Source: an uncultured Isosphaeraceae bacterium (GTDB lineage Bacteria; Planctomycetota; Planctomycetia; Isosphaerales; Isosphaeraceae). From it: DNA of 64,000 nucleotides. The DNA lies in NCBI GenBank assembly GCA_945957605.1, contig CAMFLR010000003.1, positions 434,001 to 498,000 on the forward strand. Direction: 5' to 3'. Position numbers and translations under genes: made by a program. The notes beneath the pieces were generated by a model, which had not been told where the DNA came from, searched no databases, and worked only from the letters and a program-made list of their open reading frames with translations. Below, piece after piece: positions 9,449-18,746 of this stretch (positions are counted from its first letter, which is position 1; each line of letters starts with the position of its first letter).

Positions 9449-9615
9449 TCCTACGCGTTCCTATCCATGAATCGATACGTAACTCACCAGAAACGGTAAG
9501 TCGCGCGAGGACCCCACCTCGCGCACGTAACCATCTCCGAAAGCGCTCATTATGCACGGCCGATTTGGTCGATGCAACCGTTAGGACCGGAACCAGTTGC
9601 ATGGATGTTACGATT

Positions 9616-9648
9616 CAAAAAGCCGAGCGGTTCGCGCACGGCTTTTTG
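9616..9648 (-). terminator. Rho-independent terminator
   Basis: A perfect 10-bp inverted repeat, CAAAAAGCCG (9616-9625) with CGGCTTTTTG (9639-9648), lies 14 bases downstream of the minus-strand stop at 9662. Read on the minus strand, the stem ends in a run of five T residues. Confidence 0.85.
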
Positions 9649-9661
9649 ATCGCACGTGTCA

Positions 9662-10531
9662 TCAGGCCGCTTTCTTGGCCGGTTCAGGCTCGGCTGGCTT
9701 CGCAGGAGCCTTGTCTTCCTTGGGCGCAGGCTTTGTCTCGTCCTTGGGCGGCTCGGGTTTCTTTTCTTCCGCCTTCTTGGCGTCCTTGGAGGGTTCTGGC
9801 TTCTTGTCGTCGGCCTTTTTCTCGTCCTTGGCAGCAGCGTCGGAGCGCAGGCGAGGGTAGACGTAGAGCTTGCCGTCCTTGACCTTGATCGAGTCGATCC
9901 GGGCCAAATACTTTCTGTACTCGGGCTTAGTATTGAAGTCTTTTGCGAGATTCTGCTTGCGGAGCTCCTTCATACCTTCATCGGGAATTGCTTGGCCCTT
10001 TACCTTTGCCGAATCGAGTTTTACCTCCAGCAATCCGTCGTCTTGAATTCGCGCGGTGAATGTTCCTTCGGCGTTGAAGAACCGACCCGGGAAACCGACC
10101 AACTCAAGCGGGAACGCAATATCCCCCTGGATCTTATCCCCAACGAAATCGAATGCGATCACACCTTTCCACTCGGGCTGAGTGCTGATGAGCGCATTGA
10201 CTTCCTTCGCAGTAAGCACCATTGGCTCAGTCGGTTCCCCGTCGAGCAGCGACTTATTGAATGCGTCGAACCGATCCTTGAGCGCTTTCAATTCGTCGGG
10301 AGCCAACTCGGCCGTGGCGATCGGCTGCGGCTTGTCTTCGCTGTATTCCTCAACGAATTTGGCAAGGATTCGCATCACGAAGAAGAAGAGAACACCAAGC
10401 AATATCACCACGAGAATCGAGACGATAATTGAGGCCAAACAACCCCAGAACAGGCACCCGCGCTGCTTGCGTGCCGGCTCGAAGGGAGGCATTTCGGATT
10501 CGTTATTGAAGTACTGAATATCTTGAGACAT
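9662..10531 (-). CDS. Membrane-anchored protein with Lys/Pro/Glu/Ala-rich tail, function unknown
   Basis: This 289-residue protein has a short cytoplasmic N-terminus and one strong membrane helix (about residues 26-55, LASIIVSILVVILLGVLFFF). A folded region of about 170 residues follows (IPDEGMKELRKQNLAKDF, KVKDGKLYVYPRLRS). The last 65 residues are a low-complexity run of Lys, Pro, Glu, Asp and Ala that should be extended and disordered. I do not recognise the folded part. It is co-directional with the Ser/Thr kinase gene 73 bp upstream and ends at a clear terminator, so the two are probably co-transcribed. The kinase may act on it, but that is only a guess from position. Confidence 0.75.
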   Translation of the reverse strand: MSQDIQYFNNESEMPPFEPARKQRGCLFWGCLASIIVSILVVILLGVLFFFVMRILAKFVEEYSEDKPQPIATAELAPDELKALKDRFDAFNKSLLDGEPTEPMVLTAKEVNALISTQPEWKGVIAFDFVGDKIQGDIAFPLELVGFPGRFFNAEGTFTARIQDDGLLEVKLDSAKVKGQAIPDEGMKELRKQNLAKDFNTKPEYRKYLARIDSIKVKDGKLYVYPRLRSDAAAKDEKKADDKKPEPSKDAKKAEEKKPEPPKDETKPAPKEDKAPAKPAEPEPAKKAA

Positions 10532-10603
10532 GGCAGATTGACTCAGGTGAGGCTCGGCTCAACGTTGAAACGTGAACGAGGATTCAAGGATATCGTTCGC
10601 GAT

Positions 10604-13048
10604 TTATACAGGATTCTTGGGCCGGAATCGCTTCGAAAGTGCCTGGCTCAGGCCATCGGGTGCTTCGAGACCAGTGTTGAAGAGGGCGTGATTCATCTCG
10701 GCAGCGTCTTCAAAGTTGTTCTGATGCGCGACCGGCGCGTGCCAGAAAATGTATCGCTGAGCATTGCGGAAGTCGCAATATGCGATGCAAAGACTATCGT
10801 CCTGATAGTGCCAGATTGCGACCGTGGGCTTCGAGTTCGACCCAGCCGCTCGAAGCGATGGAGTGAGCAACTCGATTTGCTTGTTCTTCATCCCCTGGAT
10901 CGCCACCTGGCCCGCCGACCGACCGCGAATCGAGGGAATCACCGCGAGTCGATACGGACCGATGGGAACGTGCCGGTGTCCCATGCGGTTATTGGGTGAT
11001 TTCTGAAGGGCGTCGAGTGCTTCTTTCCAGAGGGTGTGCAACTCGCCCAGCGTGAGCCGAACTGGATTCGGATTGGTCAGGCGAACGACCGACTTGTCGC
11101 GTCCGGCGTCGGATTCGATGTCCTGGAAATTCGCCTGGTTTATGTTCACGGCGAGACGACCCGCCGGATCATCGGCGCCGGTTGGCCCGTCGTCAAAAGC
11201 GTCGAGTTCGGGTTCGGAACTGAAGGCGCGGAGTTCGACGTCGAGCGCTTCCACAACTCGCGCGGGAACGACGGTACGCACGACGTGTTCCAGCTTATTG
11301 CCCGCGTCGGGAATGTGCAGCACTTCGCAGAGTCCGTCCCACATCATTTCGGGCCGCGACCGCAACTTGCGCTGCCAACGGGCACGCTCGATGAGCGGAT
11401 ACACCACCTCAGGCCAGAGATCAACACTCCGCGGGTCGCTCCAGGCGCTCGTGGTGGCGTAGCGGAGCACGGCATTGCGGAAGTCGGGACGTTCCTGCCA
11501 GACTTCTGCCACGCGGTTCCAGCGCTCGACCAGTTGGTCATCCACTTCGTCACGCGCTGGGGCGAGCTTTTTCAGGTCGTCGAGAACTTGTGGGAGCAAG
11601 CCGGGGTTGAGCACGCCTCGATCGTCGGTGAGGTGCTCTTTCGCATAATGGCTCGCCTCTTGAAGCTTGCGGCGGATCTCGCGAAACGTTTTGCGTTTCG
11701 CACCGGTGTCGCGGCCCATGAGGTACTTGGCGACCACCACCGGCGAGAGCGCGGGGCGAACTTCGACGCGGCCGTCGAGCATCTCTGCCGCGGACTTGAT
11801 TGCGTCGTCGTCCGCACCTTTGAGCGTGAGCCAGGTCATCGCCAGCATCAGACGAGCGCGGTCGGCATTGAGGGGATCGAGCGGACGTCTCCGCAAAAAT
11901 CCTTTGCGACGCGAGCCACCGAGGAAATATGCGAGATAGTGCCCGGCGAGGTACCGCTCGGGCGCCGTGAGCGTGATCGGAGTCTCGTAAACTTCTTCGA
12001 GCATCTGATCGGCGATTCCGCGCACACCGGTGCGGGCCGCAGACGCGGGCGATGAGCTAGGAGCGACTCCCGCAGGGGCAGCACCGACAAGGTCGCTCGA
12101 CGACGGAGCAGTCTCGGCGCCCTTGGCCGAGATCGGTACAACTTGCGTCGCAAGCGTCATCCCGGGTGCGATTGTGACGCGCGTCGCACGTTCGGTTTCA
12201 TTAGAGGGCGCGGTCGCGACAACAGTGGGAATCGGGTCGGCGACGATCGCGGGCTCGGTCGTGAGAATGTGGCGAATCTCGGCTGCGACTGCCGATCCCG
12301 AAGGCGGGCGGCCTTCGGGAGATTTGGCCATCAGTCGATTGATGAGCGACTCGAGATCGCCCGAAATGATCGGATTCCGGCTTCGCACCGGCTCGGGATC
12401 GGCACCAATGTGGCTGGCGATTACCGAGAATGGCGGACCTGAGAACGGCGGCACTCCGGTCGCAGCTTCATAAAGCATGACGCCGAGGGAATAGAGGTCA
12501 GTGCGATGGTCGAGCCGCTTCCCCTTCGCCTGTTCGGGGCTCATGTAGTGCGGCGTGCCGAGAATCTTGCCCGACTCCTGTGCGGTGTCCATCAACACCG
12601 AGAGGCCGAAGTCGGAAAGCCTTGCGTTGTCTGAACTTGTCATCAGGACGTTGGCGGGTTTTACATCGCGGTGGATCACGCCCTGGTGATGCGCATAATC
12701 GAGAGCGTCCGCCACCTGAGCGATCGTGCGGAGCCGGCCGCCGAGGTCGAATGTTCGAGTCCGTCTAAAAAAGCTCGGACCGTCGACCTCTTCCATCACG
12801 AAGTAATAGAGCCCGTTCGCCTCGCCAAAGTCATACAGGCGAACGATATACTCATGAACAAGCCGCGCAAGGATTTGCGCTTCGAGCCGGATCTTGCGTC
12901 CGACCTCTTCGCCGGTTTGTTCCTTGAGGACTTTGATGGCGACGCTACGGTCGAGAACCAGGTCAGTCGCGCGATAAACGGCCCCCATACCGCCTCGGCC
13001 CAACTCCTTGTCGAGCGAGAATCGTTGGTTGAGGGTAGTCCCGATCAC
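10604..13048 (-). CDS. Ser/Thr protein kinase with large unassigned C-terminal region
   Basis: A eukaryotic-type kinase domain occupies about residues 11-280. The glycine loop is GRGGMG, the lysine is in VAIKVLK, the catalytic loop is HRDVKPANV, the metal site is DFG, and SPE stands where APE is usual. The remaining 530 residues carry an Ala/Ser/Pro linker and a region rich in Arg, Trp and Leu with no motif I know. I see no membrane helix, so it is probably cytoplasmic. The GTG at 13048 was chosen because GGAG lies 6 bases before it and because it gives the planctomycete-typical start IGTTLNQRF; a GTG at 13114 would add 22 unlikely residues. The membrane-anchored gene lies directly downstream. 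Confidence 0.9.
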   Translation of the reverse strand: MIGTTLNQRFSLDKELGRGGMGAVYRATDLVLDRSVAIKVLKEQTGEEVGRKIRLEAQILARLVHEYIVRLYDFGEANGLYYFVMEEVDGPSFFRRTRTFDLGGRLRTIAQVADALDYAHHQGVIHRDVKPANVLMTSSDNARLSDFGLSVLMDTAQESGKILGTPHYMSPEQAKGKRLDHRTDLYSLGVMLYEAATGVPPFSGPPFSVIASHIGADPEPVRSRNPIISGDLESLINRLMAKSPEGRPPSGSAVAAEIRHILTTEPAIVADPIPTVVATAPSNETERATRVTIAPGMTLATQVVPISAKGAETAPSSSDLVGAAPAGVAPSSSPASAARTGVRGIADQMLEEVYETPITLTAPERYLAGHYLAYFLGGSRRKGFLRRRPLDPLNADRARLMLAMTWLTLKGADDDAIKSAAEMLDGRVEVRPALSPVVVAKYLMGRDTGAKRKTFREIRRKLQEASHYAKEHLTDDRGVLNPGLLPQVLDDLKKLAPARDEVDDQLVERWNRVAEVWQERPDFRNAVLRYATTSAWSDPRSVDLWPEVVYPLIERARWQRKLRSRPEMMWDGLCEVLHIPDAGNKLEHVVRTVVPARVVEALDVELRAFSSEPELDAFDDGPTGADDPAGRLAVNINQANFQDIESDAGRDKSVVRLTNPNPVRLTLGELHTLWKEALDALQKSPNNRMGHRHVPIGPYRLAVIPSIRGRSAGQVAIQGMKNKQIELLTPSLRAAGSNSKPTVAIWHYQDDSLCIAYCDFRNAQRYIFWHAPVAHQNNFEDAAEMNHALFNTGLEAPDGLSQALSKRFRPKNPV

Positions 13049-13257
13049 GTGCGACTCCGGTCCTGAAGCAAGAACTGCGCGACCTAATAATGCGAAGGGA
13101 GGCCGCTGTGGCACTCCGCCATCAATGCATCCTCACTATCCTAAAGTCATTGTCGCGTCCCGACAACGACTGGGTGGGCAAGATACGAAAAGCGAAGAGT
13201 GGAGTAGCGGTTTGTCCGGAAAATCCGCGTATCCTCTCGACCTTCCGCGGTCACATT

Positions 13258-14619
13258 TCAATATCGATCGCCTATTTCGACTTCGAGTCGATATCCCGCG
13301 GGAAACGTCTCCCACCAATGTACGCACCACGGGCCGATTGCCGTGAGTCTGGTCGTTTCGACGACCGATCCTTCGGCGATGAATTCTTGTAAGGCTCTTC
13401 GGAAGCCCTCCTCGGACTCGCAGTAGAGGTGCTCCTCGCGGTAATACCGCTTTGTAGCGACGAAGCCATCCTCCCAGCCCGATCCAAGCCATTTCGCACA
13501 GATCAGGCGGTACAGATCCGCGCCGACTGCTGTGAAATCGACCTCGTCCCAACGACTTTCGAGAGGAAGAGCCGTTGGTATCCATTGGCCTGGATTTAAT
13601 GGATCCTCGCGGAGTCCACGTCCGTCTGAGCGAAGTTCCGCCGTCTTCGGGAGAGCCAGGAACTCGGGACTATTTCGAATGAACGAATGAATTTCGTCAA
13701 GCGATTGTTTATCCAGAATTTGGATCCACCCATGACGGAGGCAACCTTCCAGCCCAATCCGCAGATCGTGCTTTCGGCAGCGGAGAGACCGAGGTAACCG
13801 GTAGGCAACAAGATCCTCGACAAAACGCGGGTCAGATTCCATCGCCGATAGGACGTTCCACTCCGCAACAGTGACGTTGTAGTAATTCAGGATTGGATGC
13901 AGTCGTTGCGCGTCTTCCTCGCTCGGCTGGGAGAATGTGAAATGACAACTCTCGGCGAAGCCTGAACTATGACCCTGCCACTTTCGACGTTCCTCGATAT
14001 CGAGTCGGAAGCCTTCGAAAAATCGCCGCCACCATTGAGCACGCCAAGGCCCGACCTGATGGGGACCACTCACCGCAACAACGGCGTCTTGGGTGTTGAT
14101 GGTTTCAAGTTCGGCCACGGCGGCGTGGTGGCTGACGAAATAGCAAGCGGATTTTTCGTGGACGATGTCATGATATGCAAAGGAGTTACGCCGCGCAAAA
14201 CAGCGGTCGTTGATCTTATGCCATAACTCCGCGCCCGTCGTAGTGAAGTCGACCTCGCCCGTTGCCGGGAAGCCGTAAACAGGGCCGAGAATTTTACCTT
14301 CACGAAGTTCGTCGGCGATCTTGATGAGGGTCGATTCATTGATGACCTGCAACCAATCTTTGCGCAGGCAAGAGATTAGTGCGGCCTGGCAATCTTCGGC
14401 GGTGCATTGCACGCCAATGCTGTAATTCTCGTGCGCGGCCCATTTGGGCAGATCGTCCGGTTGAACTGTTATGCCGTAATGGATGACATGAAAAAGCGAT
14501 GCTTCGGCCGAAGCAACACCAAGCGCGTCGAGCACGCTTGCCTCATCGGCGCGGCTGCGCGGGCCGGGAGATTCTTCAGAGTTCAAGACAGGGGCGTGAG
14601 CTAGAGTCGCGCCGATCAT
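13258..14619 (-). CDS. Internally duplicated orphan protein
   Basis: This 453-residue protein is built from two related halves. Half one (about residues 70-200) has the blocks EDCQAALISCLRKDWLQVI, EVDFTTTGAELWHKI and GPWRAQWWRRFFEGFRLDI. Half two (about 280-450) has LRIGLEGCLRHGWIQIL, EVDFTAVGADLYRLI and GPWCVHWWETFPAGYRLEV. The spacing of the blocks is kept, so this is an old tandem duplication. It has no signal peptide or membrane helix. The DDLPKWAAHENY region precedes half one, so the first unit may be longer. I do not recognise the family. It lies upstream of the kinase gene on the same strand, with 209 bp between them. The ATG at 14619 was preferred to a GTG one codon earlier. Confidence 0.8.
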   Translation of the reverse strand: MIGATLAHAPVLNSEESPGPRSRADEASVLDALGVASAEASLFHVIHYGITVQPDDLPKWAAHENYSIGVQCTAEDCQAALISCLRKDWLQVINESTLIKIADELREGKILGPVYGFPATGEVDFTTTGAELWHKINDRCFARRNSFAYHDIVHEKSACYFVSHHAAVAELETINTQDAVVAVSGPHQVGPWRAQWWRRFFEGFRLDIEERRKWQGHSSGFAESCHFTFSQPSEEDAQRLHPILNYYNVTVAEWNVLSAMESDPRFVEDLVAYRLPRSLRCRKHDLRIGLEGCLRHGWIQILDKQSLDEIHSFIRNSPEFLALPKTAELRSDGRGLREDPLNPGQWIPTALPLESRWDEVDFTAVGADLYRLICAKWLGSGWEDGFVATKRYYREEHLYCESEEGFRRALQEFIAEGSVVETTRLTAIGPWCVHWWETFPAGYRLEVEIGDRY

Positions 14620-14759
14620 CACTTCCGTGCGACATGGAAATCATGTTGCGTCGAATTGCAAGACCTCGCTGCTCACAGCCCTCAGAATATCTTCATCGTG
14701 GCCGAAGCTCAAGTACGGCGATTCTTGATTCGACGAAGGTGCCGAAGCGTGCTATCGCG

Positions 14760-16256
14760 TTATGCCAAGATCTCGTGAAGCACCCGCCCGTCGGGAACGA
14801 GGGGCAGGGGACGCCCCAGCCGATCGGTCAGCATCGTTTCGGGGTCGATACCGAGGAGGTGATAGGCCGTCGCGAGCAAATCCTTGGGCGAAACGGCGTT
14901 CTCGGCCGGGTCGGATGCGATTTTGTCCGACTTACCTAGCATCCGCCCACGTGCCACGCCGCCCCCAGCGAGAATTGTCGAATAGCATCGCGCCCAGTGG
15001 TCGCGGCCGCCGTTTTTGCTGCCATCGATCTTGGGCGTGCGGCCGTGTTCGCTCATGACGAGCACCAGCGTTTCGTCGAGCATTCCCCGCTGGTCGAGGT
15101 CGATCAGGAGGGCTGACAGCGTCTGGTCGAGGCCGGGGAGCAACTCGTCCTTCATGCGCGGGAAGTGATCCCAGTGCGTGTCCCAACCGGTGCCCGCGAG
15201 GCCATACTCGTCCCAGAAAACGGTGACGAACCGTCCGCCAGCTTCGACGAGCCGACGCGCTGTGAGTGTCGCCTGGCCGAAGAGGGTCATGCCGTACTGT
15301 TCGCGGAGCGGCATCGGCTCGCGCTTGATTGAAAAAGCTTGCCGCAGCTTTTCGGAGCCGAGCAGCGAGTAGGCCAGGTCGCGATGGCGGCTGATGCCCG
15401 AGCGGTCGGCGCCACGGTCGGCGTCGCGACGCGCATCTTCAAACTGCGCGAGCAAGGTCCGACGACGATTCATGCGGTCGAACGTGAGACTCTCGCCGCT
15501 ATCGACCACCGACGACGGTCGGAAATGACTGTCGGGCGTGATGCCGCGATAGAGCTCAAAGTCTTCCCAGACCTTCTCTTGCAGCGTTTTCTTCGCCTTG
15601 GTCGTCCCCTGGCCCACGAACTCGACCGAGATCGGATCGTACGCTGAGCCGAGGAAGCCGCCGTACGGGCCCGCGCGAGGAACCTCGCCGACTCGATGGC
15701 TGCTGAACGCCCAGGGCAACACCAGGTTGCGCGGGACGTCGGCCACCTTGCCGCCGCTCTGGGCGCGGTCGCAATAGTCGACGACCGACCCCATGAACGG
15801 CCAGTGCATCTGGTCGCGCGGGGTGAGTTCCATCGCGACGTCGATTCGCGGTGTTCCGGTCAAAGCGTACGCAACCCCGTGAATGGGATAGGGATGCGAA
15901 ATCGACCGGATGATCGACGCTTTATCGATGACCTTGGCGATCTTGGGTAGTCCCGAGGCGATGGAAACGCCAGGAACCGACGTCGAAATCGCCTTTCCCA
16001 GCTCGCCGCGAATTCCTTCGGGAGCGTCGGGCTTGGGGTCAAACGTCTCGATCTGACTGGGTGAGCCATACAGAAACAGCAGAATGCACGATTTCGCGCG
16101 GCCAAACGTGCTTTTGCCTGGGCCCGCCGGTGCGGCACTTGTGCTTCGGAACTGATCGAGCCCCACGCCGAGGCCTGCAAGTGACCCGATGCGCAAGAGG
16201 TCGCGGCGGGTGATGCCGTCGCAAAGCGTCTTCGGGTTACCAAGAATGCGGAGCAT
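14760..16256 (-). CDS. DUF1501 domain protein with twin-arginine signal
   Basis: This 498-residue member of the DUF1501 family (sulfatase/alkaline-phosphatase-like fold) is expanded in planctomycetes. It has a Tat signal, TRRDLLRIG, at residues about 16-24 and typical motifs: LFLYGSPSQIETFDPKPDAP, MGSVVDYC, WDTHWDHFPRMKDELLPGLDQ, LVMSEHGRTPK, RDHWARCY. It would be exported folded. These proteins are usually encoded next to DUF1549/DUF1553 cytochrome-like partners, but none is present here. The ATG at 16256 was chosen because GGAGG lies 6 bases upstream and it places the Tat motif correctly. The longest frame would add 60 residues of unlikely sequence. Confidence 0.92.
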   Translation of the reverse strand: MLRILGNPKTLCDGITRRDLLRIGSLAGLGVGLDQFRSTSAAPAGPGKSTFGRAKSCILLFLYGSPSQIETFDPKPDAPEGIRGELGKAISTSVPGVSIASGLPKIAKVIDKASIIRSISHPYPIHGVAYALTGTPRIDVAMELTPRDQMHWPFMGSVVDYCDRAQSGGKVADVPRNLVLPWAFSSHRVGEVPRAGPYGGFLGSAYDPISVEFVGQGTTKAKKTLQEKVWEDFELYRGITPDSHFRPSSVVDSGESLTFDRMNRRRTLLAQFEDARRDADRGADRSGISRHRDLAYSLLGSEKLRQAFSIKREPMPLREQYGMTLFGQATLTARRLVEAGGRFVTVFWDEYGLAGTGWDTHWDHFPRMKDELLPGLDQTLSALLIDLDQRGMLDETLVLVMSEHGRTPKIDGSKNGGRDHWARCYSTILAGGGVARGRMLGKSDKIASDPAENAVSPKDLLATAYHLLGIDPETMLTDRLGRPLPLVPDGRVLHEILA

Positions 16257-16359
16257 GCAAGGCCTCCGCCGGGGGAGCGGTAGGTGGGATGGAACCCAAG
16301 TCAGGTGTGCTGCCCAAGCATACGAGAGTTTTGACCAATGTTCAACAGAAATCGTGACA

Positions 16360-17391
16360 TCAGGGGAGGATAAGCATCGCGTCGCCGTAACTATAGAAGC
16401 GATACTTCTCGCGCACCGCTTCGGCGTAGGCTTCACGCATCAGGTCGACCCCCGCGAGCGCCGAGACGAGCACGAGCAGACTGCTGCGGGGCAGGTGAAA
16501 GTTGGTGATGAGACCGTCGATTGCGTGAAACGTATGGCCGGGCTTGATGTAGATCGAAGTTTCACCCTCGAACTGTGCGAATTGACCGTCCTGAGCCGCG
16601 GTTTCGAGCGTGCGGGCCGACGTCGTGCCAACAGCGATGATTCGTCCGCCGTGAACCCGGGTTGTCGTGAGGCGATCGGCGGTTCGGGTGTCGAGAGAGG
16701 CCCATTCGCTGTGGAGGGTGTGAGCGTCGATGGTCTCCGCCTCGATAGGGCGAAATGTACCGACGCCGACGTGCAAAGTTACATCAACCCGGCCAACGCC
16801 GCGATTCGCCAACTCGCGAAAGACGTCGTCAGTGAAGTGGAGGCCGGCCGTCGGCGCGGCGACGGAGCCATCAATGCTCGCGAAAACGGTTTGATATCGT
16901 GATCGATCGCCCGGACCTTCGACGCCTCGCCGGATATAGGGTGGAAGCGGAACTGTTCCATGGGTTTCGAGCAGCTTGTATGGCTTTTCGGCGCTCAGCG
17001 GCCGCACCAGCCAGTTGCCCGATTCGAGCTTCTCAACCAACTCGATTTCGAGGCCTTGGCCGACGGCAATTCGTTCGCCAACTTGCGGCTTACCACGCGT
17101 TTTCGCCAGGATTTCCCAGAGATTTTCGGGAGTGACGCGTAGAAACAGCCCTTCCCAGGCACCGCCAGTGTCGACGCGTTTACCTGTTAAACGAGCAGGG
17201 ACAACACGCGAATTATTGCGGACGAGGAGATCACCCGCATCCAGAAGCGAGGGAAGTTCGCGAAAGGTGCGATGTTCCCAGGTGCCGGCACCTCGGCGCA
17301 CGACCATCAGGCGCGAGCTATCGCGGGGCTCGACCGGAGTTTGCGCGATGAGCTCATCCGGCAGCGTGAAATTGAACAGGTCGGTTTGCAC
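16360..17391 (-). CDS. queA: S-adenosylmethionine:tRNA ribosyltransferase-isomerase (QueA)
   Basis: QueA moves the ribosyl part of S-adenosylmethionine to preQ1 at the wobble position of tRNA, giving epoxyqueuosine. The 343-residue length is that of the family, with the hallmarks NFTLPDELIAQTPVEPRDSSRLMVV near the N-terminus, VRNNSRVVPARL, PTAGLHFTDDVF, DVTLHVGVGTFRPI, AVGTTSARTLE and NFHLPRSSLLVLVSA. The start is the GTG at 17391, where homology begins (QTDLFNF); the 71 residues upstream in the frame look non-coding and run into the divergent glycosyltransferase gene. No other queuosine gene is in the window. Confidence 0.93.
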   Translation of the reverse strand: MQTDLFNFTLPDELIAQTPVEPRDSSRLMVVRRGAGTWEHRTFRELPSLLDAGDLLVRNNSRVVPARLTGKRVDTGGAWEGLFLRVTPENLWEILAKTRGKPQVGERIAVGQGLEIELVEKLESGNWLVRPLSAEKPYKLLETHGTVPLPPYIRRGVEGPGDRSRYQTVFASIDGSVAAPTAGLHFTDDVFRELANRGVGRVDVTLHVGVGTFRPIEAETIDAHTLHSEWASLDTRTADRLTTTRVHGGRIIAVGTTSARTLETAAQDGQFAQFEGETSIYIKPGHTFHAIDGLITNFHLPRSSLLVLVSALAGVDLMREAYAEAVREKYRFYSYGDAMLILP

Positions 17392-17481
17392 GCACGGGTC
17401 TCGGCGGGCACAATTGAGGCGAATCGGGGACCATTCCCGACAAAAGTCTGAAACACCATAACAACCTGGCGACCTCTTCTG

Positions 17482-18621
17482 TTGCAACCCCTCCTCGAAG
17501 CGTCCCCGTTGCGGATCACCTTTGTGATCACCGACCTCGATACCGGCGGCGCCGAGCGGGCACTCGTGAACCTGGTGACGCGACTCGATCGCACACGCTG
17601 GCAACCTTCTGTCATTTGTTTGGACAAGCCGAGCGATTTGAACGCGCCGCTAGTCGAAGCGGGGATTGAAGTCGTGAATCTGTGCGTTGATCGCCGGCGT
17701 CCGCTTCAGGCGATTTTCAAGCTGGCGCGTGAGTTTCGCAGGTTGCGCCCGCAACTTGTGCAAAGCTTTCTGTTTCACGCCAATCTTGCCTCGCGACTTG
17801 CCGCCGTGTTCGCGGGGCGACCGCCTGTGGTTTGTGGGATACGCGTCGCCGAGCGAGAAAAGGCGTGGCATCTTAAGCTCGATCGCTGGACGAACTTTTT
17901 GACAGTGGGCTCGGTGTGCGTTTCGGAGGGTGTGAAGCGGTTCAGCGAAACGAACGGCGGACTGCCCGCCGCGAAGCTGGTGGTCATTCCCAATGGAATC
18001 GATACTGCGACTTATGATCAATCGGTGAAATTGAAACGCGATGATCTTGGCTTGGCTGATAGTGATGTTGTTGCGCTATTTGTCGGTCGGCTGACGCGTC
18101 AGAAAGATGTGTCGACGTTGTTGAAGGCCTCGGCCGAGGTTGCGCGAGTTGATCCGCGGTTTCATCTTGTGATTGTGGGGGATGGTCCCGATCGCGCGAT
18201 GACTGAAGAACAAGCGTGTGGGCTATTTGATTTGACCGGACGCGTGCACTGGTTGGGACGTCGCGGCGATATTCCCGAACTGCTCGCTTTGAGCGATTAC
18301 TTGGTTTTGCCCTCGCTGTGGGAGGGGATGCCCAACGTGGTCCTCGAAGCGATGGCGGCACGCCGGGCTGTTGTGGCGACGAATGTGGAAGGTAGCGACG
18401 AGCTTGTCATTCCCGGCGAAACAGGATGGCTTGTGCCTGCGGGAGATGCATCGGCTTTGGTGAATGCGATGCGAGAAGCTTGCAACCGGGAGAATTCGCA
18501 TACGCGAGGAGTGGCGGGGCGGGAGCGTATCGAGAAAATGTTTACGATGGATCGAGTTGTTGAAGCTTATGAAGCTGTGTGGACGAGACTGGTGAATGGC
18601 GGAAAGGTAAACGGACGGTGA
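17482..18621 (+). CDS. GT4-family glycosyltransferase
   Basis: This is a 379-residue GT-B fold enzyme. The N-terminal acceptor half begins ITFVITDLDTGGAERALVNL. The C-terminal nucleotide-sugar half has ALFVGRLTRQKDVSTLL, VIVGDGPDR, VHWLGRRGDIPELLALSDYLVLPSLWEGMPNVVLEAMAA (the E-x7-E motif region) and VEGSDELVIPGETGWLV. The family transfers sugars to lipids, polysaccharides or proteins; the acceptor is not predictable. The first possible start is a TTG at 17482, without a good ribosome site. Another TTG at 17509 is equally possible, so the exact start is uncertain. It diverges from queA with about 90 bp between the starts. Confidence 0.9.
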   Translation: MQPLLEASPLRITFVITDLDTGGAERALVNLVTRLDRTRWQPSVICLDKPSDLNAPLVEAGIEVVNLCVDRRRPLQAIFKLAREFRRLRPQLVQSFLFHANLASRLAAVFAGRPPVVCGIRVAEREKAWHLKLDRWTNFLTVGSVCVSEGVKRFSETNGGLPAAKLVVIPNGIDTATYDQSVKLKRDDLGLADSDVVALFVGRLTRQKDVSTLLKASAEVARVDPRFHLVIVGDGPDRAMTEEQACGLFDLTGRVHWLGRRGDIPELLALSDYLVLPSLWEGMPNVVLEAMAARRAVVATNVEGSDELVIPGETGWLVPAGDASALVNAMREACNRENSHTRGVAGRERIEKMFTMDRVVEAYEAVWTRLVNGGKVNGR

Positions 18622-18629
18622 AATTGGCC

Positions 18630-18734
18630 GGGTGGCTGGGGCTGGACTGAGCGGAGCGAGGGAAGCCCCAGGGTTTCACCTTGTATTGCGGCCCTCGCAG
18701 CCATGGGCGCTGGGGTATTCTGCCGCAGCCACCC
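18630..18734. repeat. Long imperfect inverted-repeat element
   Basis: Outer arms GGGTGGCTG (18630-18638) and CAGCCACCC (18726-18734) pair perfectly. Inside them TGGGGCT (18637-18643) pairs with AGCCCCA (18664-18670). It lies between the convergent glycosyltransferase gene and the 116-residue orphan gene. It could be a terminator for both, but its size and GGGGCT-rich nature look more like a dispersed REP/MITE-like element. Copy number in the genome is not visible here. Confidence 0.5.
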
Positions 18735-18746
18735 GTCGCTCTCGAC

